In this document: positions 1 through 7,866 of the stretch, piece by piece
Numbering within the stretch: position 1 is the first letter of the stretch
Layout: the number at the start of each line of letters is the position of its first letter
Assembly: GCA_910577495.1 (NCBI GenBank)
Contig: CAJTML010000033.1
Span: 1-18,131, forward strand
DNA: 18,131 bases
From: an uncultured Eggerthellaceae bacterium
Lineage (GTDB): Bacteria; Actinomycetota; Coriobacteriia; Coriobacteriales; Eggerthellaceae
Reading direction: 5' to 3'
Notes under the pieces: generated by a model
The model's input: the letters and a program-made list of their open reading frames with translations, nothing else
The model's database searches: none
Told to the model about the DNA's origin: nothing
Program-made: the position numbers and the translations under genes

Positions 1-221
1 AACATGATGGTTGTTGGCGCGGTGCGATAGTGCACGACCACGTCATCAACACGCACCTCATCGGTGAGCGGATCCACCCGACTTCCCAGCTCAGTGACTA
101 CTTCGCCATTTACGCGCACCCGCCCCGCCGTCATGAGGTTTTCAGACCCCCGACGCGACGCCACGCCCGCGCGCGCCAAAAAGCGCTGCAGGCGCATGGG
201 AACAATACGATCCTCACTCAT
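1..221 (-). CDS. Pseudouridine synthase, RluB/RsuA family (N-terminal part, cut by window edge)
   Basis: Only the first 73 residues are visible; the frame is still open at base 1. They form an S4 RNA-binding domain: the start has the MRLQRFLARAGVASRR pattern, followed by GRVRVNGEVV and a DEVRVDD segment, which is typical of the N-terminus of RluB/RsuA/RluE enzymes that isomerise uridine to pseudouridine in rRNA. The catalytic domain with its Asp lies outside the window, so the exact target (RluB acts on the large subunit, RsuA on the small) cannot be settled. The ATG at 221 overlaps the scpB stop by 8 bp (ATGAGTGA), so translation is probably coupled. The scpA-scpB-rluB order is common in Gram-positive bacteria and favours RluB. 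Confidence 0.85.
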   Translation of the reverse strand, partial: MSEDRIVPMRLQRFLARAGVASRRGSENLMTAGRVRVNGEVVTELGSRVDPLTDEVRVDDVVVHYRTAPTTIM

Positions 222-1035
222 CGTCAGTCTCAAACGTCAATTCGTCGAAGTTGATCTTCTCTACCAGCCCAAATCCGCTGGCAACCGCTTGCGCTAAGAG
301 CTGACGTGCCGGGTCAGGTGCATCTTGGTCGTAGTCAAGCACCACCCCGTCAAACGGATCGGCCACCTCATCAGTCTCCGTGCGGCGAATCTCAATCTGA
401 TCAGCCACACCCTCCACGTCTTCATCCAGCAGAATCTCTTCAGAAACCACCACTTCTTCGCGCGTTGCAGAGAGACGCTCGCGAATAAACTCACGCGTCT
501 GATCATCGGGTGCAAACTGATTCAAATCAGGCAAGTCAGCAACACTGCGCAAACCAAACTTTTCCAAAAAGACGCGTGTGGTGGCATAAAGCGTCGGATT
601 ACCCGGACTATCAGCAGTTCCCGCCTCACGCAGCAACCCCTTTTCCACCAGTGACGTAATAGCGCTATCGGAGTTGACCCCGCGCACACTTGCCACCTGC
701 GCGCGCGTCACGGGCTGCAAATAAGCCACAATGGCAAGTGTTTCCATGGCAGCTTGCGAAAGCTTGCGCGTATCCCACGACAGCACGTATTTCTCAATGA
801 GTTCATGGTATGCCGGATGGGTGAACAGTCGCCAACCACCCGCTACTTCGCGAAGTTGAATGCCGCGGTTTTGCTGCTCAAACGTCTCGCGCAACGCCAC
901 AAGTGCACGCTCAACCTCCGCCGGATCAACCTCCAGCATCTGCGCCAACACCAACGTCGAAACCGCATCATCGGTCACAAACAGAAGCGCCTCAAGCGCG
1001 CCTGTCAGCTGGTTTTCCTGCAATCCCTCAACCAC
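214..1035 (-). CDS. scpB: Segregation and condensation protein ScpB
   Basis: ScpB dimerises, binds the middle of ScpA and with it forms the non-SMC part of the SMC condensin complex that compacts and segregates the chromosome. The protein has the two winged-helix domains of the family: GALEALLFVTDDAVS near the start, then the conserved KLSQAAMETLAIVAYLQPVT segment with RGVNSDSAITSLVEKGLL and TPTLYATT-like features (here NPTLYATTRVFLEKFGL). I place the start at GTG 1035 (273 residues): AAGGAG sits 7 nt upstream, at 1048-1043. A TTG at 1053 in the same frame has no such site and would overlap scpA. The acidic C-terminal tail of about 80 residues is longer than the core fold and variable in the family. 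It follows scpA by 4 nt and overlaps the downstream pseudouridine synthase gene. Confidence 0.95.
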   Translation of the reverse strand: MVEGLQENQLTGALEALLFVTDDAVSTLVLAQMLEVDPAEVERALVALRETFEQQNRGIQLREVAGGWRLFTHPAYHELIEKYVLSWDTRKLSQAAMETLAIVAYLQPVTRAQVASVRGVNSDSAITSLVEKGLLREAGTADSPGNPTLYATTRVFLEKFGLRSVADLPDLNQFAPDDQTREFIRERLSATREEVVVSEEILLDEDVEGVADQIEIRRTETDEVADPFDGVVLDYDQDAPDPARQLLAQAVASGFGLVEKINFDELTFETDDE

Positions 1036-1039
1036 GCTT

Positions 1040-1831
1040 TTACTCCTTACCAACCGAACTCAAGGCGTCATCACCCGTCAAATCAAGCTCACCCGAGCCT
1101 TCGATATAGACAATATCAATATCGCCAAACAACTCCGACTGCTCAAGCTTTACCATGGAGCGCTTATACAGCTCCAAGATAGCCAAAAACGTTACCACGA
1201 TGACGGGCGTGGGTGTGTCTTTGTCCACCAACTCAGAGAATCGTAGCTCCTTTTTATTTTGAATGCGCCTGTGAATGGCACGCACATGCACCTCAACCGG
1301 AATGGGCTTTGCGGCAATGTGCTCAGATTCAAGCAAGAAAATATCGCGACGCGCAAGGGCGGTTGCCGCCAAAAAGCCGAGCGAATCCAAGGTGACATTT
1401 TTCAAGTAGTCGGGCATGAGCCCCAAAAAGCAAGCGTCTGGACCAAACGGACGCGCATGCATGCGTCCTTCTGCCACAAAACGCGTATGGAGCGCGCCTG
1501 CTGCATTTTTGTACTGCTTGTACGTAAGCAGACGATCCACCAAAATATCGCGAACTTCGCTTGCTGGCAGCTCCTCAAACTCTTCCTCCACCGCTTCGCG
1601 CTTGCGCGGCAAAAGGCTTTCTGCCTTGATCTCAAGCAGCGTCGATGCCACGAGCAAGAAGTCAGATGCCACGTCCAAATCCAGATTGTCCATGCGCGAA
1701 ACTTCAGCCAAATACTGATCGGCAATCTGAGTAATAGAAATAGCACCAATATCTACCTTTTGCTTGCTGACCAGCGAAAGCAGCAAGTCAAACGGTCCTT
1801 CGAAACTCTCTATGCGAACCTTATACGACAC
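1040..1831 (-). CDS. scpA: Segregation and condensation protein ScpA (kleisin)
   Basis: ScpA is the bacterial kleisin: its ends bridge the two SMC heads and its centre binds ScpB. The N-terminus YKVRIESFEGPFDLLLSLV is the family signature, followed by KVDIGAISITQIADQYL and FLLVASTLLEIKAESLLP. The C-terminal winged helix includes VIVVTFLAILELYKRSMVKLEQ. I prefer GTG at 1831 (263 residues, beginning MSYKV, with a GGGGG tract just upstream) over the TTG at 1843 four codons earlier; the choice is not certain. The gene starts 25 nt after the M50 protease gene and sits directly upstream of scpB, so the two partners are made from one transcript. Confidence 0.95.
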   Translation of the reverse strand: MSYKVRIESFEGPFDLLLSLVSKQKVDIGAISITQIADQYLAEVSRMDNLDLDVASDFLLVASTLLEIKAESLLPRKREAVEEEFEELPASEVRDILVDRLLTYKQYKNAAGALHTRFVAEGRMHARPFGPDACFLGLMPDYLKNVTLDSLGFLAATALARRDIFLLESEHIAAKPIPVEVHVRAIHRRIQNKKELRFSELVDKDTPTPVIVVTFLAILELYKRSMVKLEQSELFGDIDIVYIEGSGELDLTGDDALSSVGKE

Positions 1832-1856
1832 ACCTACCCCCAAACGTGTACGTCAG

Positions 1857-2537
1857 TTATCGCGCAAACGAGAACAACAAATCAAACACGTTGCCAGCCG
1901 TCCAATCAAGATACACACCAATTGGGTTGAAATGCAGCACGTAGGGCACCAAAATAACCGCAATCATAAAGATGGGAAAGGCGTAGCGCTGCACTTGATA
2001 GTACTTCGGCAGGTACTTGATCGGCAAAAAGAATGCGAAAATTGAAGAGCCATCCAGCGGCGGAATGGGCAGCAAGTTAAAGAACATCAAATACAGGTTG
2101 ATCAGCGAAAACATCGGCAGATACAACGCGTAAAAATAGTAGAGGAAGTCATTTTGCACGAGCAGCGACGACGGCAGCGCAAACGACAGAATCGTAAAGA
2201 TGACCGCGCCAATAATGGCCAATACTAAGTTGGCGAAAGGACCTGCCAACCCCACAATCAAATCCCCCTTGCGAGGGTTTTTGAAATACGAGGGGTTATA
2301 GGGCACCGGCTTCGCGTATCCAAACACTGGCATATTCATAAGCATCAGCAACAGCGGCATGATGACGGTGCCAAACGGATCAATATGTTTAAGCGGGTTG
2401 AGCGAAAGCCTTCCCGCTCGTTTAGCGGTGGGGTCTCCCAGCTTGTATGCCGCGAAACCATGCATGACTTCGTGACATACAATTGCTGGGATAAAACTTA
2501 AAAGCGAACAGATAAGATACGGAATGCTTATATTCAT
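1857..2537 (-). CDS. Site-2 protease family membrane metalloprotease (peptidase M50)
   Basis: This is a 226-residue integral membrane protein of the M50/S2P family, which cleaves substrates within the membrane using zinc. Visible motifs are HEVMH at residues 22-26 (zinc ligands and catalytic Glu), a conserved NPLKHIDPFGT segment at 47-57, and NLLPIPPLDG at 154-163, where Asp162 would be the third zinc ligand. About five to six hydrophobic segments are present. There is no PDZ domain, so it belongs to the small group found in many Firmicutes and Actinobacteria next to scpAB (YwhC-like) rather than RseP. The ATG overlaps the serC stop by one base (TAATG) and no good ribosome binding site precedes it, which suggests translation by re-initiation after serC. 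The substrate is unknown. Confidence 0.92.
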   Translation of the reverse strand: MNISIPYLICSLLSFIPAIVCHEVMHGFAAYKLGDPTAKRAGRLSLNPLKHIDPFGTVIMPLLLMLMNMPVFGYAKPVPYNPSYFKNPRKGDLIVGLAGPFANLVLAIIGAVIFTILSFALPSSLLVQNDFLYYFYALYLPMFSLINLYLMFFNLLPIPPLDGSSIFAFFLPIKYLPKYYQVQRYAFPIFMIAVILVPYVLHFNPIGVYLDWTAGNVFDLLFSFAR

Positions 2538-3622
2538 TATTTTGCGTGAGCCTTTTCAAATTCGTCCATAAATTGCACCAGTGCTTCAACACCTGCATAA
2601 GGCATAGCATTATAGATGCTTGCACGCATACCGCCAACACTGCGATGACCTTTGAGACTTTCCAGCCCGCGCGTTTTCGCCTCAGCCACAAACAGTGCAT
2701 CCAGCTCATCAGAACCCGTCACAAACGGCACGTTCATCAGCGAGCGATCTTCTTTGCGCGCGGTGCCGCGGAAGAGCTTAGACTGATCCAGGTAGTCATA
2801 CAAAAGCGCTGCCTTTTTCTCATTGCGCGCAGCCATGGCAGCCAAACCGCCCTGCTCTTTGAGCCACTTAAAGACCAAACCGCAGATGTAGATGCCATAT
2901 GCTGGCGGCGTGTTCGACAAGCTCTTTGCCGCAACTTGGGTGGTATAGCGCATGATGGAAGGCGTGAAGGGAAGCACATCTTCGCGCACCAGATCATCGC
3001 GCACAATCACGATGGTCACACCAGCAGGCCCGATGTTTTTCTGCGCGCCGCCATAGATGAGTCCAAAGTCAGACACGTTCATCGGTTCAGACAAAAACAT
3101 TGAGCTGACGTCAGTCACCAGCGGAATGGAGCCCGTGTCAGGCAGCTTGGGATAGCGCGTACCGTAGATGGTCTCGTTTTGGCAGATGTAGACATAGTCA
3201 GCATCGGGCGAAAACTCCAGGTTATCCACGCTGGGAACATATGAGAAGTTCTCATCCTCTGAGCTGGCAATGCAGCGCGCATCCCCATAAAGCTTTGCTT
3301 CCTTTAAGGCCTTTTTCGACCACGAACCCGACACGATATAGTCAGCAACTTTGTTCTGCATGAGGTTCATCGGAATAGCGGCGAACTGCTGCGTTGCACC
3401 ACCCTGCAAGAAAAGCACCTGGTAGTTATCGGGAATTTGCATGAGTTCGCGAAGGTCAGCTTCGGCGGTCTCAATAATGCTGGCGAACGGCTTTGAGCGA
3501 TGGCTCATCTCCATAACCGACATACCCGTGCCTTGATAGTCAAGCATTTCAGAGGCAGCTTGCATGAGCACCTCTTCGGGCAAAACGGCCGGACCAGCTG
3601 AGAAATTATAGACACGAGACAT
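2537..3622 (-). CDS. serC: Phosphoserine aminotransferase SerC
   Basis: This PLP enzyme converts 3-phosphohydroxypyruvate and glutamate to phosphoserine (serine pathway); the family can also act in pyridoxal phosphate synthesis. The protein has the full family length (361 residues). It starts with NFSAGPAVLPEEVL, has the GGATQQFAAIPMNL loop around residues 74-88, SSMFLSEP around 173-180 and the PLP-binding lysine in GGAQKNIGPAG (Lys195). The C-terminal RSVGGMRASIYNAMP motif is also present. Start ATG 3622 is preceded by a perfect AGGAGGT. It is the first gene after a candidate promoter and leads the block serC / M50 / scpA / scpB / pseudouridine synthase. No serA or serB lies in the window. 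Confidence 0.97.
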   Translation of the reverse strand: MSRVYNFSAGPAVLPEEVLMQAASEMLDYQGTGMSVMEMSHRSKPFASIIETAEADLRELMQIPDNYQVLFLQGGATQQFAAIPMNLMQNKVADYIVSGSWSKKALKEAKLYGDARCIASSEDENFSYVPSVDNLEFSPDADYVYICQNETIYGTRYPKLPDTGSIPLVTDVSSMFLSEPMNVSDFGLIYGGAQKNIGPAGVTIVIVRDDLVREDVLPFTPSIMRYTTQVAAKSLSNTPPAYGIYICGLVFKWLKEQGGLAAMAARNEKKAALLYDYLDQSKLFRGTARKEDRSLMNVPFVTGSDELDALFVAEAKTRGLESLKGHRSVGGMRASIYNAMPYAGVEALVQFMDEFEKAHAK

Positions 3623-3662
3623 ACGTGACCTCCTACAAACTTATTGCAAATTGCATCGTTTC

Positions 3663-3668
3663 AGTATA
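3663..3668 (-). promoter_or_regulatory. Candidate -10 element upstream of serC
   Basis: Read on the minus strand, TATACT lies about 40 nt before the serC start. No convincing -35 is seen at 17 bp, so this is tentative, but the 94-bp gap between trmL and serC would allow the serC block to start its own transcript. Confidence 0.35.
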
Positions 3669-3684
3669 GAGCCAAACGACGCAG

Positions 3685-3720
3685 GTAAGCGCTACAAGCC
3701 ATCTGAGCGGACGCGCTTAC
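3685..3720 (-). repeat. Perfect 8-bp inverted repeat spanning the trmL stop codon
   Basis: GTAAGCGC at 3685-3692 and GCGCTTAC at 3713-3720 are exact reverse complements separated by 20 nt. In the minus-strand RNA the hairpin would begin at the last codons of trmL. No run of T follows, so it is not a standard intrinsic terminator. It may be a weak terminator, a transcript-stabilising hairpin, or an operator just upstream of the serC promoter. Confidence 0.45.
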
Positions 3721-4193
3721 ACCAGATCAGGATAATTAGTTTGGCGAAGCGCCTCAAACACACCAATGGCAACTGCGTTGCTCAAATTCAAGCTCCGCTG
3801 GCCATCGCGCATAGGAATGCGCACGCATGCAGCTTGGTAGGCGTCGATGATTGCCTGGTCAAGTCCGCGGCTTTCGCGGCCAAAGATCAAAAAGTCGTCT
3901 TCGCCATAGTCCACATCTGCGTAATGCGCGTGCGCTTGCCCGGTAAACAGATGAAGCGCACCAGCGCCAAGCTTACCCGCTGCATACGCATCAAAAAACT
4001 CATCAGCACATGCCCAGCGGACAATTTCGACATCATCCCAGTAATCACACCCCGCACGCTTGAGGTTGCGCTCAGTTGGGCGAAATCCCATGGGCTCCAC
4101 GAGGTGCAGACGTGCGCCTACGCATGCACAGGTGCGTGCAATGTTGCCCGTGTTTTGAGGGATCTCAGGTTCTATCAGTACCACATTGAGCAT
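3717..4193 (-). CDS. trmL: tRNA (cytidine/uridine-34-2'-O-)-methyltransferase TrmL (SPOUT family)
   Basis: TrmL 2'-O-methylates the wobble base of tRNA-Leu species using S-adenosylmethionine. At 158 residues it is the normal length for this minimal SPOUT (trefoil-knot) enzyme. Visible motifs are IEPEIPQNTGNIARTCA near the N-terminus (residues 7-23), LHLVEPMGF, FLIFGRESRGL and the knot region IPMRDGQRSLNLSNAVAIG, with the R-S-LNLSNA pattern that binds SAM. ATG 4193 has AAGGAG with a 6-nt spacer. It lies 28 nt downstream of the ABC-F gene and is probably cotranscribed with it; both act on translation. Assignment to the family is firm; the exact tRNA target is inferred. Confidence 0.95.
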   Translation of the reverse strand: MLNVVLIEPEIPQNTGNIARTCACVGARLHLVEPMGFRPTERNLKRAGCDYWDDVEIVRWACADEFFDAYAAGKLGAGALHLFTGQAHAHYADVDYGEDDFLIFGRESRGLDQAIIDAYQAACVRIPMRDGQRSLNLSNAVAIGVFEALRQTNYPDLV

Positions 4194-4221
4194 CGTTTAC
4201 TCCTTGTGCGTGTAGGACAAC

Positions 4222-6291
4222 TTAAGAAATTTCAGCGGCTTGTTTCGCCATTTCTGCTTCCAGCTCTTCGGTGAGCAAGAACCACTCTTCCTCAGCCTCA
4301 GCAATGCGCTTTTTGAGTTTTGCATGCTCAGCAATGGCATCGGTTGAGGCATCCTCGTTAATGTAGAAGTCCGGGTCAGCCATCAGCTCCAAGAGCTCCG
4401 CCATCCGAGCATTGTCGCGCTCCATTTGTTTATCCAGCTCAGCTATGCGTTTGCGCTGATTTTTGAGCGCCGCATAGGCACGGTTGCGCGCTTCAGCCTC
4501 TTTGCGCTTTTGCTCTTTAGTCTTCGGCGCGCTGCCTTTCGCAGCGGTCAGCTCCACCTTGCCCGGCTTGGGTGCCTCACCACGCGGGTGTTTGTTTACG
4601 GTCACGACGGTGCCACGCTTTTGCGATGCGGTTTGCTTGTCAGAGCCCATAACCTCATCAACGAGCGATGACTCCTGCGGTGCTTCGCCATCCAACTGTC
4701 CGCTCTTGAACAGGTAATAGTCGTAATCCCCATCATAGTTGGTAACCTTGCCCGGCTGCACCTCCACGATGCGGTTTGCCACACCGCGAATAAGGTGGCG
4801 GTCATGGGTGATGAACAAAATGGTGCCCTCAAACGTTTTGAGTGCCTGCTCCAAGATGTCAGCGCTGGCAATATCCAAGTGGTTGGTTGGCTCGTCAAGC
4901 AGCAACAGCGGTGCCGGCGCTACGAGCATTTTCGCCAACGCAAGACGGCTTTTTTCGCCACCCGAAAGCACGCTCACCTTTTTGTCAACGGCATCCCCCG
5001 TGAAGAGAAACGCACCCAACAGCGTGCGAACTTGCGAAATAGACCAACCTGGCGCCACCCGATCAAGCTCTTCAAAGACAGTGTTTCCCGGGTAGAGCTC
5101 TTCAAGCTGGTGCTGGGCGTAATAGGTTTTTGAGACGTGCACGCCGTATTCGATCGTGCCTGCATCAGGGGTTTCAACCCCTGCAATCATTTTGAGCAGC
5201 GTTGATTTGCCTGCGCCGTTGGGGCCGACCAGCGCAATCTTGTCTCCGCGATACATCGTAAAATCAAGCCCGTCGTACACCGTCTTGTCGCCAAAACGCT
5301 TCACCAGTCCGCGCGCACGCACTACCTCATCTCCAGTACGTGGCGGCTGCTTGAAGTTAAAGTGCACCGTCTTTTTTTCTTCAGGGATGATAATGCGGTT
5401 TTCCTGGATGCGCTCAAGACGCTTCACGCGCTCTTGGGCTTGCTTCGCCTTAGTTGCTTTATAACGAAACTTCTCAACGAAGGCTTCTAGATGCGCAATC
5501 TCTTCGTCTTGCTTCGCCTTTTCCGCACGCAAGCGCTCCAGGCGCTCTTCGCGACCTTTGAGATAGGCGGTGTAGTTGCCTTTATAGAGGTTGACCTTGC
5601 CATTGTCCACTTCAGCAACGCGATCAACCATGTTATCCATGAACGCGCGGTCGTGGCTTACCACAATAACCGTGCCCTCGTAGCCGCGCAAAAAGCCTTC
5701 AAGCCACTTGACACTTTCAAGATCAAGGTGGTTGGTGGGCTCGTCCAAAAGGAGTACCTCAGGGTTTCTGATGAGCAACTTCGCCAATGCAATGCGCATC
5801 TGCCAGCCACCCGAAAACTCCGTGGTCAGACGGCGAAGATCCTCTTCCTTAAAGCCAAGGCCAAACATGACCGAGCGTACTTTTGCCTCAATGGTGTAGC
5901 CGCCCAAATGCTCATACGCATCACGCGCACGGCCCACCGCGGCCAGTTGCTGCTCGGTTGGATTTTCGCCCAAGCCCTCCTCAAGGGCATAGAGGCGCTG
6001 TTCGGCTTCTAAAACTTCAACCTGAGAAGACATCACTTCTTCGAAAATGGGGCGCTCCCCCATCTCAATGGCTTCCTGCTCAAGGTAGCCCACGCGTGCA
6101 CCTTTAGCGAAAAGTACGCGACCCTCATCAGCATCTTCTTGGCCAGAAATGATATTGAGCAAGGTTGTTTTGCCCGCGCCATTCGGACCAACCAAAGCCA
6201 AGCGGTCATATTCCTCAAGACGAAACGTCACGTCAGCAAACAGCTGCCTGCCGCCAAAACTTTTCGAAATATGCTCAAGTTGCAAAATCAT
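4222..6291 (-). CDS. ABC-F family ATP-binding protein (ribosome-associated, YdiF/YheS-like)
   Basis: A soluble protein with two ABC ATPase domains and no membrane segment, 689 residues. Domain 1: Walker A GPNGAGKTT (35-43), signature FSGGW (159-163), Walker B with DEPTNHLD (183-190), switch SHDR. Domain 2: GPNGAGKST (356-364), LSGGE (443-447), DEPTNHLD (466-473), THDR. The linker (about 240-310) is helical and rich in K/R/E, matching the ABC-F P-site tRNA interaction motif. A charged C-terminal extension (about 560-689) is predicted coiled coil. ABC-F proteins bind the ribosomal E site and relieve stalled translation or protect against antibiotics; the linker sequence resembles the housekeeping YheS/YdiF type more than dedicated resistance proteins. 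It starts 43 nt beyond the terminator hairpin of tRNA-Asn with GGAGA upstream, followed by trmL. I saw no convincing promoter of its own. Confidence 0.93.
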   Translation of the reverse strand: MILQLEHISKSFGGRQLFADVTFRLEEYDRLALVGPNGAGKTTLLNIISGQEDADEGRVLFAKGARVGYLEQEAIEMGERPIFEEVMSSQVEVLEAEQRLYALEEGLGENPTEQQLAAVGRARDAYEHLGGYTIEAKVRSVMFGLGFKEEDLRRLTTEFSGGWQMRIALAKLLIRNPEVLLLDEPTNHLDLESVKWLEGFLRGYEGTVIVVSHDRAFMDNMVDRVAEVDNGKVNLYKGNYTAYLKGREERLERLRAEKAKQDEEIAHLEAFVEKFRYKATKAKQAQERVKRLERIQENRIIIPEEKKTVHFNFKQPPRTGDEVVRARGLVKRFGDKTVYDGLDFTMYRGDKIALVGPNGAGKSTLLKMIAGVETPDAGTIEYGVHVSKTYYAQHQLEELYPGNTVFEELDRVAPGWSISQVRTLLGAFLFTGDAVDKKVSVLSGGEKSRLALAKMLVAPAPLLLLDEPTNHLDIASADILEQALKTFEGTILFITHDRHLIRGVANRIVEVQPGKVTNYDGDYDYYLFKSGQLDGEAPQESSLVDEVMGSDKQTASQKRGTVVTVNKHPRGEAPKPGKVELTAAKGSAPKTKEQKRKEAEARNRAYAALKNQRKRIAELDKQMERDNARMAELLELMADPDFYINEDASTDAIAEHAKLKKRIAEAEEEWFLLTEELEAEMAKQAAEIS

Positions 6292-6326
6292 GAAAGCGCG
6301 TCTCCGATGGTAAATCTATCTGATGA

Positions 6327-6360
6327 CAAACTAAAAGGAGCCCGCTTTCGCGAGCTCCTT
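6327..6360 (-). terminator. Intrinsic terminator after tRNA-Asn
   Basis: On the minus strand AAGGAGC pairs with GCTCCTT (outer stem at 6360-6354 and 6341-6335, extended inside by 3 bp past one mismatch). TTTTAGTTTG follows. It lies 11 bp past the tRNA 3' end, between it and the ABC-F gene. Confidence 0.75.
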
Positions 6361-6370
6361 CAACTGATAA

Positions 6371-6445
6371 TGGCTCCCCGGGTAGGATTCGAACCTACAA
6401 CCCTCCGGTTAACAGCCGGATGCTCTGCCGTTGAGCTACCGAGGA
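6371..6445 (-). tRNA. tRNA-Asn (anticodon GTT)
   Basis: 75 nt including an encoded CCA. Acceptor TCCTCGG pairs with CCGGGGA (one T-G pair); D arm is GCTC/GAGC; anticodon stem TCCGG/CCGGA encloses loop CTGTTAA with GTT at 6413-6411; T arm GTAGG TTCGAAT CCTAC is canonical; discriminator base is G. It has its own promoter and terminator. Confidence 0.97.
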
Positions 6446-6475
6446 ATAACGCTGCGCTTCATCGCGCAAGTGATT

Positions 6476-6503
6476 ATTATACCGAAGTCAATCGTTTGCG
6501 CAA
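6476..6503 (-). promoter_or_regulatory. Sigma-70-type promoter for tRNA-Asn
   Basis: The minus strand has -35 TTGCGC (6503-6498), a 16-bp spacer and a perfect -10 TATAAT (6481-6476), ending about 30 bp before the tRNA 5' end. The same TTGCGC -35 occurs in the candidate rpoD promoter. Confidence 0.75.
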
Positions 6504-6532
6504 GTACTTTTTTCTGGCATACCGCAGACGGT

Positions 6533-7579
6533 TTAATACACCATATGCATTGCTTCGCGAACCTCGTCAAGCGTGGCGTTTGCAATCTCATTGGCGCGTT
6601 TGTTGCCCTCGTGCAAAACATCTTTGATGTAGTCCATATCTTGCTCAAGCTCCACACGTCGCGCGCGAATAGGAGCCAAGAATTCGTTCACGCTTTCAGT
6701 CACGTAGCGCTTGAGTGCGCCTGCGCCATCGTTTCCAATTTCGGCGGCAATCTCAACTTCGTCGCGTCCCGTGCAGAGCGCTGCGGTGGTCAACAATGCC
6801 GACACGCCCGGGCGATTCTCTTTGTCAAAGGTAATAAAGCGCTCTGAGTCAGTCTGGGATTTCTTAATGAGCTTCGCCGTTTCTTCAGCCGTCAGCGACA
6901 ACGAAATAGCATTGCCGTAGCTCTTCGACATTTTGCGGCCATCAAGCCCAGGGATTTCAACGGCATCAGTCAAAAGACCTGCCGGCTCTGGGAAGACGTG
7001 TCCGTAGCGCTCATTGAAGCGACGAGCAATCTGGCGCGTCTGCTCAATGTGCGGGAGCTGGTCTTTGCCGACAGGAACGATGTTGCCCTTGCAGAAAAGG
7101 ATGTCGCAAGCCTGATGAACCGGATAAGTCAAAAGCAACCCCGTGAGCGCATGCCCCGATGCTTCCTGCTCGGATTTCACGGTTGGGTTGCGCAAAAGCT
7201 CTGCCTCGGTCACGAGCGACAAAAACGGCAACATGAGCTGGTTGAGCGCCGGAATGGCTGAGTGAGTGAAGATGATGGTCTTTTCGGGATCAAGCCCGCA
7301 AGCCAAATAATCAATCACCATGTTGTAGACGTTGTCTTGGATATGCTCAGTTGTATCGCGGTCGGTGATGACCTGATAATCAGCAATAATGACGCGTGTC
7401 TTAACGCCAAGATCCTGCAGCGCCACGCGCTCGCGGATGGTTCCAAAATAATGCCCCATGTGAAGGCGGCCCGTTGGCCTGTCTCCGGTGAGCATCGTGT
7501 ACTTTTCTGGATGAAGCGCTAGATCAGCGCGAATTTCGTCACTGCGTTTTTTGCTTGCTTCAAAGCTGTCGCTACTCAT
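6533..7579 (-). CDS. trpS: Tryptophanyl-tRNA synthetase
   Basis: This class I enzyme charges tRNA-Trp with tryptophan. The protein is 348 residues, usual for bacterial TrpRS. The ATP-binding HIGH motif is HMGH at 40-43, within TGDRPTGRLHMGHY. This TGDRPTG form is the one seen in many Gram-positive TrpRS, instead of SGIQPTG. The KMSKS loop is complete at 216-220. Tryptophan-pocket segments such as ADYQVITD and GNIVPVGKDQLPHIE are present. ATG 7579 has an AGAGGGTG ribosome binding site. It has its own promoter upstream; the leader is short and shows no T-box (no AGGGTGG-type antiterminator element), so tRNA-sensing control is unlikely. Confidence 0.97.
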   Translation of the reverse strand: MSSDSFEASKKRSDEIRADLALHPEKYTMLTGDRPTGRLHMGHYFGTIRERVALQDLGVKTRVIIADYQVITDRDTTEHIQDNVYNMVIDYLACGLDPEKTIIFTHSAIPALNQLMLPFLSLVTEAELLRNPTVKSEQEASGHALTGLLLTYPVHQACDILFCKGNIVPVGKDQLPHIEQTRQIARRFNERYGHVFPEPAGLLTDAVEIPGLDGRKMSKSYGNAISLSLTAEETAKLIKKSQTDSERFITFDKENRPGVSALLTTAALCTGRDEVEIAAEIGNDGAGALKRYVTESVNEFLAPIRARRVELEQDMDYIKDVLHEGNKRANEIANATLDEVREAMHMVY

Positions 7580-7621
7580 GACACCCTCTTTGAGATCGAA
7601 ATCAATACAAACGTAGATGAG

Positions 7622-7650
7622 AGTTTACGTTATTTGACGCCGTTTGTCAG
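7622..7650 (-). promoter_or_regulatory. Sigma-70-type promoter for trpS
   Basis: On the minus strand CTGACA (7650-7645), a 17-bp spacer and TAAACT (7627-7622) match the housekeeping promoter pattern. It lies about 43 bp upstream of the trpS start codon. No other gene lies between. Confidence 0.65.
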
Positions 7651-7690
7651 AGAGAACTTGGACGAAGTGGCACAAGCGAGATATTTTTTC

Positions 7691-7719
7691 TTGCATATTT
7701 GAGCGGGTGTCGCTATTAT
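7691..7719 (+). promoter_or_regulatory. Sigma-70-type promoter for tRNA-Val
   Basis: TTGCAT (7691-7696), a 17-bp spacer and TATTAT (7714-7719), ending 31 bp before the tRNA-Val 5' end. It diverges from the trpS promoter. Confidence 0.75.
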
Positions 7720-7750
7720 AAAATTTCGTTGCAAGCGCAACACATATTTC

Positions 7751-7825
7751 GGTCGCTTGGCTCAGCGGGAGAGCATCGCCTTCACACGGCGGGGGTCACA
7801 GGTTCAAATCCTGTAGCGACCACCA
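7751..7825 (+). tRNA. tRNA-Val (anticodon CAC)
   Basis: 75 nt with encoded CCA. Acceptor GGTCGCT pairs with AGCGACC; D arm is GCTC/GAGC; anticodon stem TCGCC/GGCGG encloses loop TTCACAC, giving anticodon CAC; T arm is ACAGG TTCAAAT CCTGT; discriminator A. Its last 19 nt are repeated 415 bp downstream (see the direct repeat). Confidence 0.96.
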
Positions 7826-7840
7826 TAAACAACGAGGCCA
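7807..7840 (+). repeat. Direct repeat copy 1: tRNA-Val 3' end plus 15 nt (att-like)
   Basis: This 34-nt stretch covers the T-arm 3' half, acceptor strand and CCA of tRNA-Val and runs into the first half of the following terminator stem. It matches 8222-8255 at 33 of 34 positions; the only difference is C7820 versus T8235. A repeat that begins in the T loop and includes the tRNA 3' end is the usual shape of an integrase attachment site. Confidence 0.7.
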
Positions 7841-7866
7841 ACGGGCAAAACCTGTTGGCCTCTTTT
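7834..7866 (+). terminator. Intrinsic terminator after tRNA-Val
   Basis: GAGGCCAAC and GTTGGCCTC form a 9-bp perfect stem followed by TTTT, starting 9 nt after the tRNA CCA. Confidence 0.88.

Noticed and set aside
6139..6627. Plus-strand frame spanning tRNA-Asn
   Set aside because: It reads through the antisense of a tRNA gene, a terminator and the 5' end of the ABC-F gene.
7580..7650. T-box leader regulating trpS
   Set aside because: The leader between promoter and start is short and lacks an AGGGTGG-type antiterminator element and a terminator hairpin.
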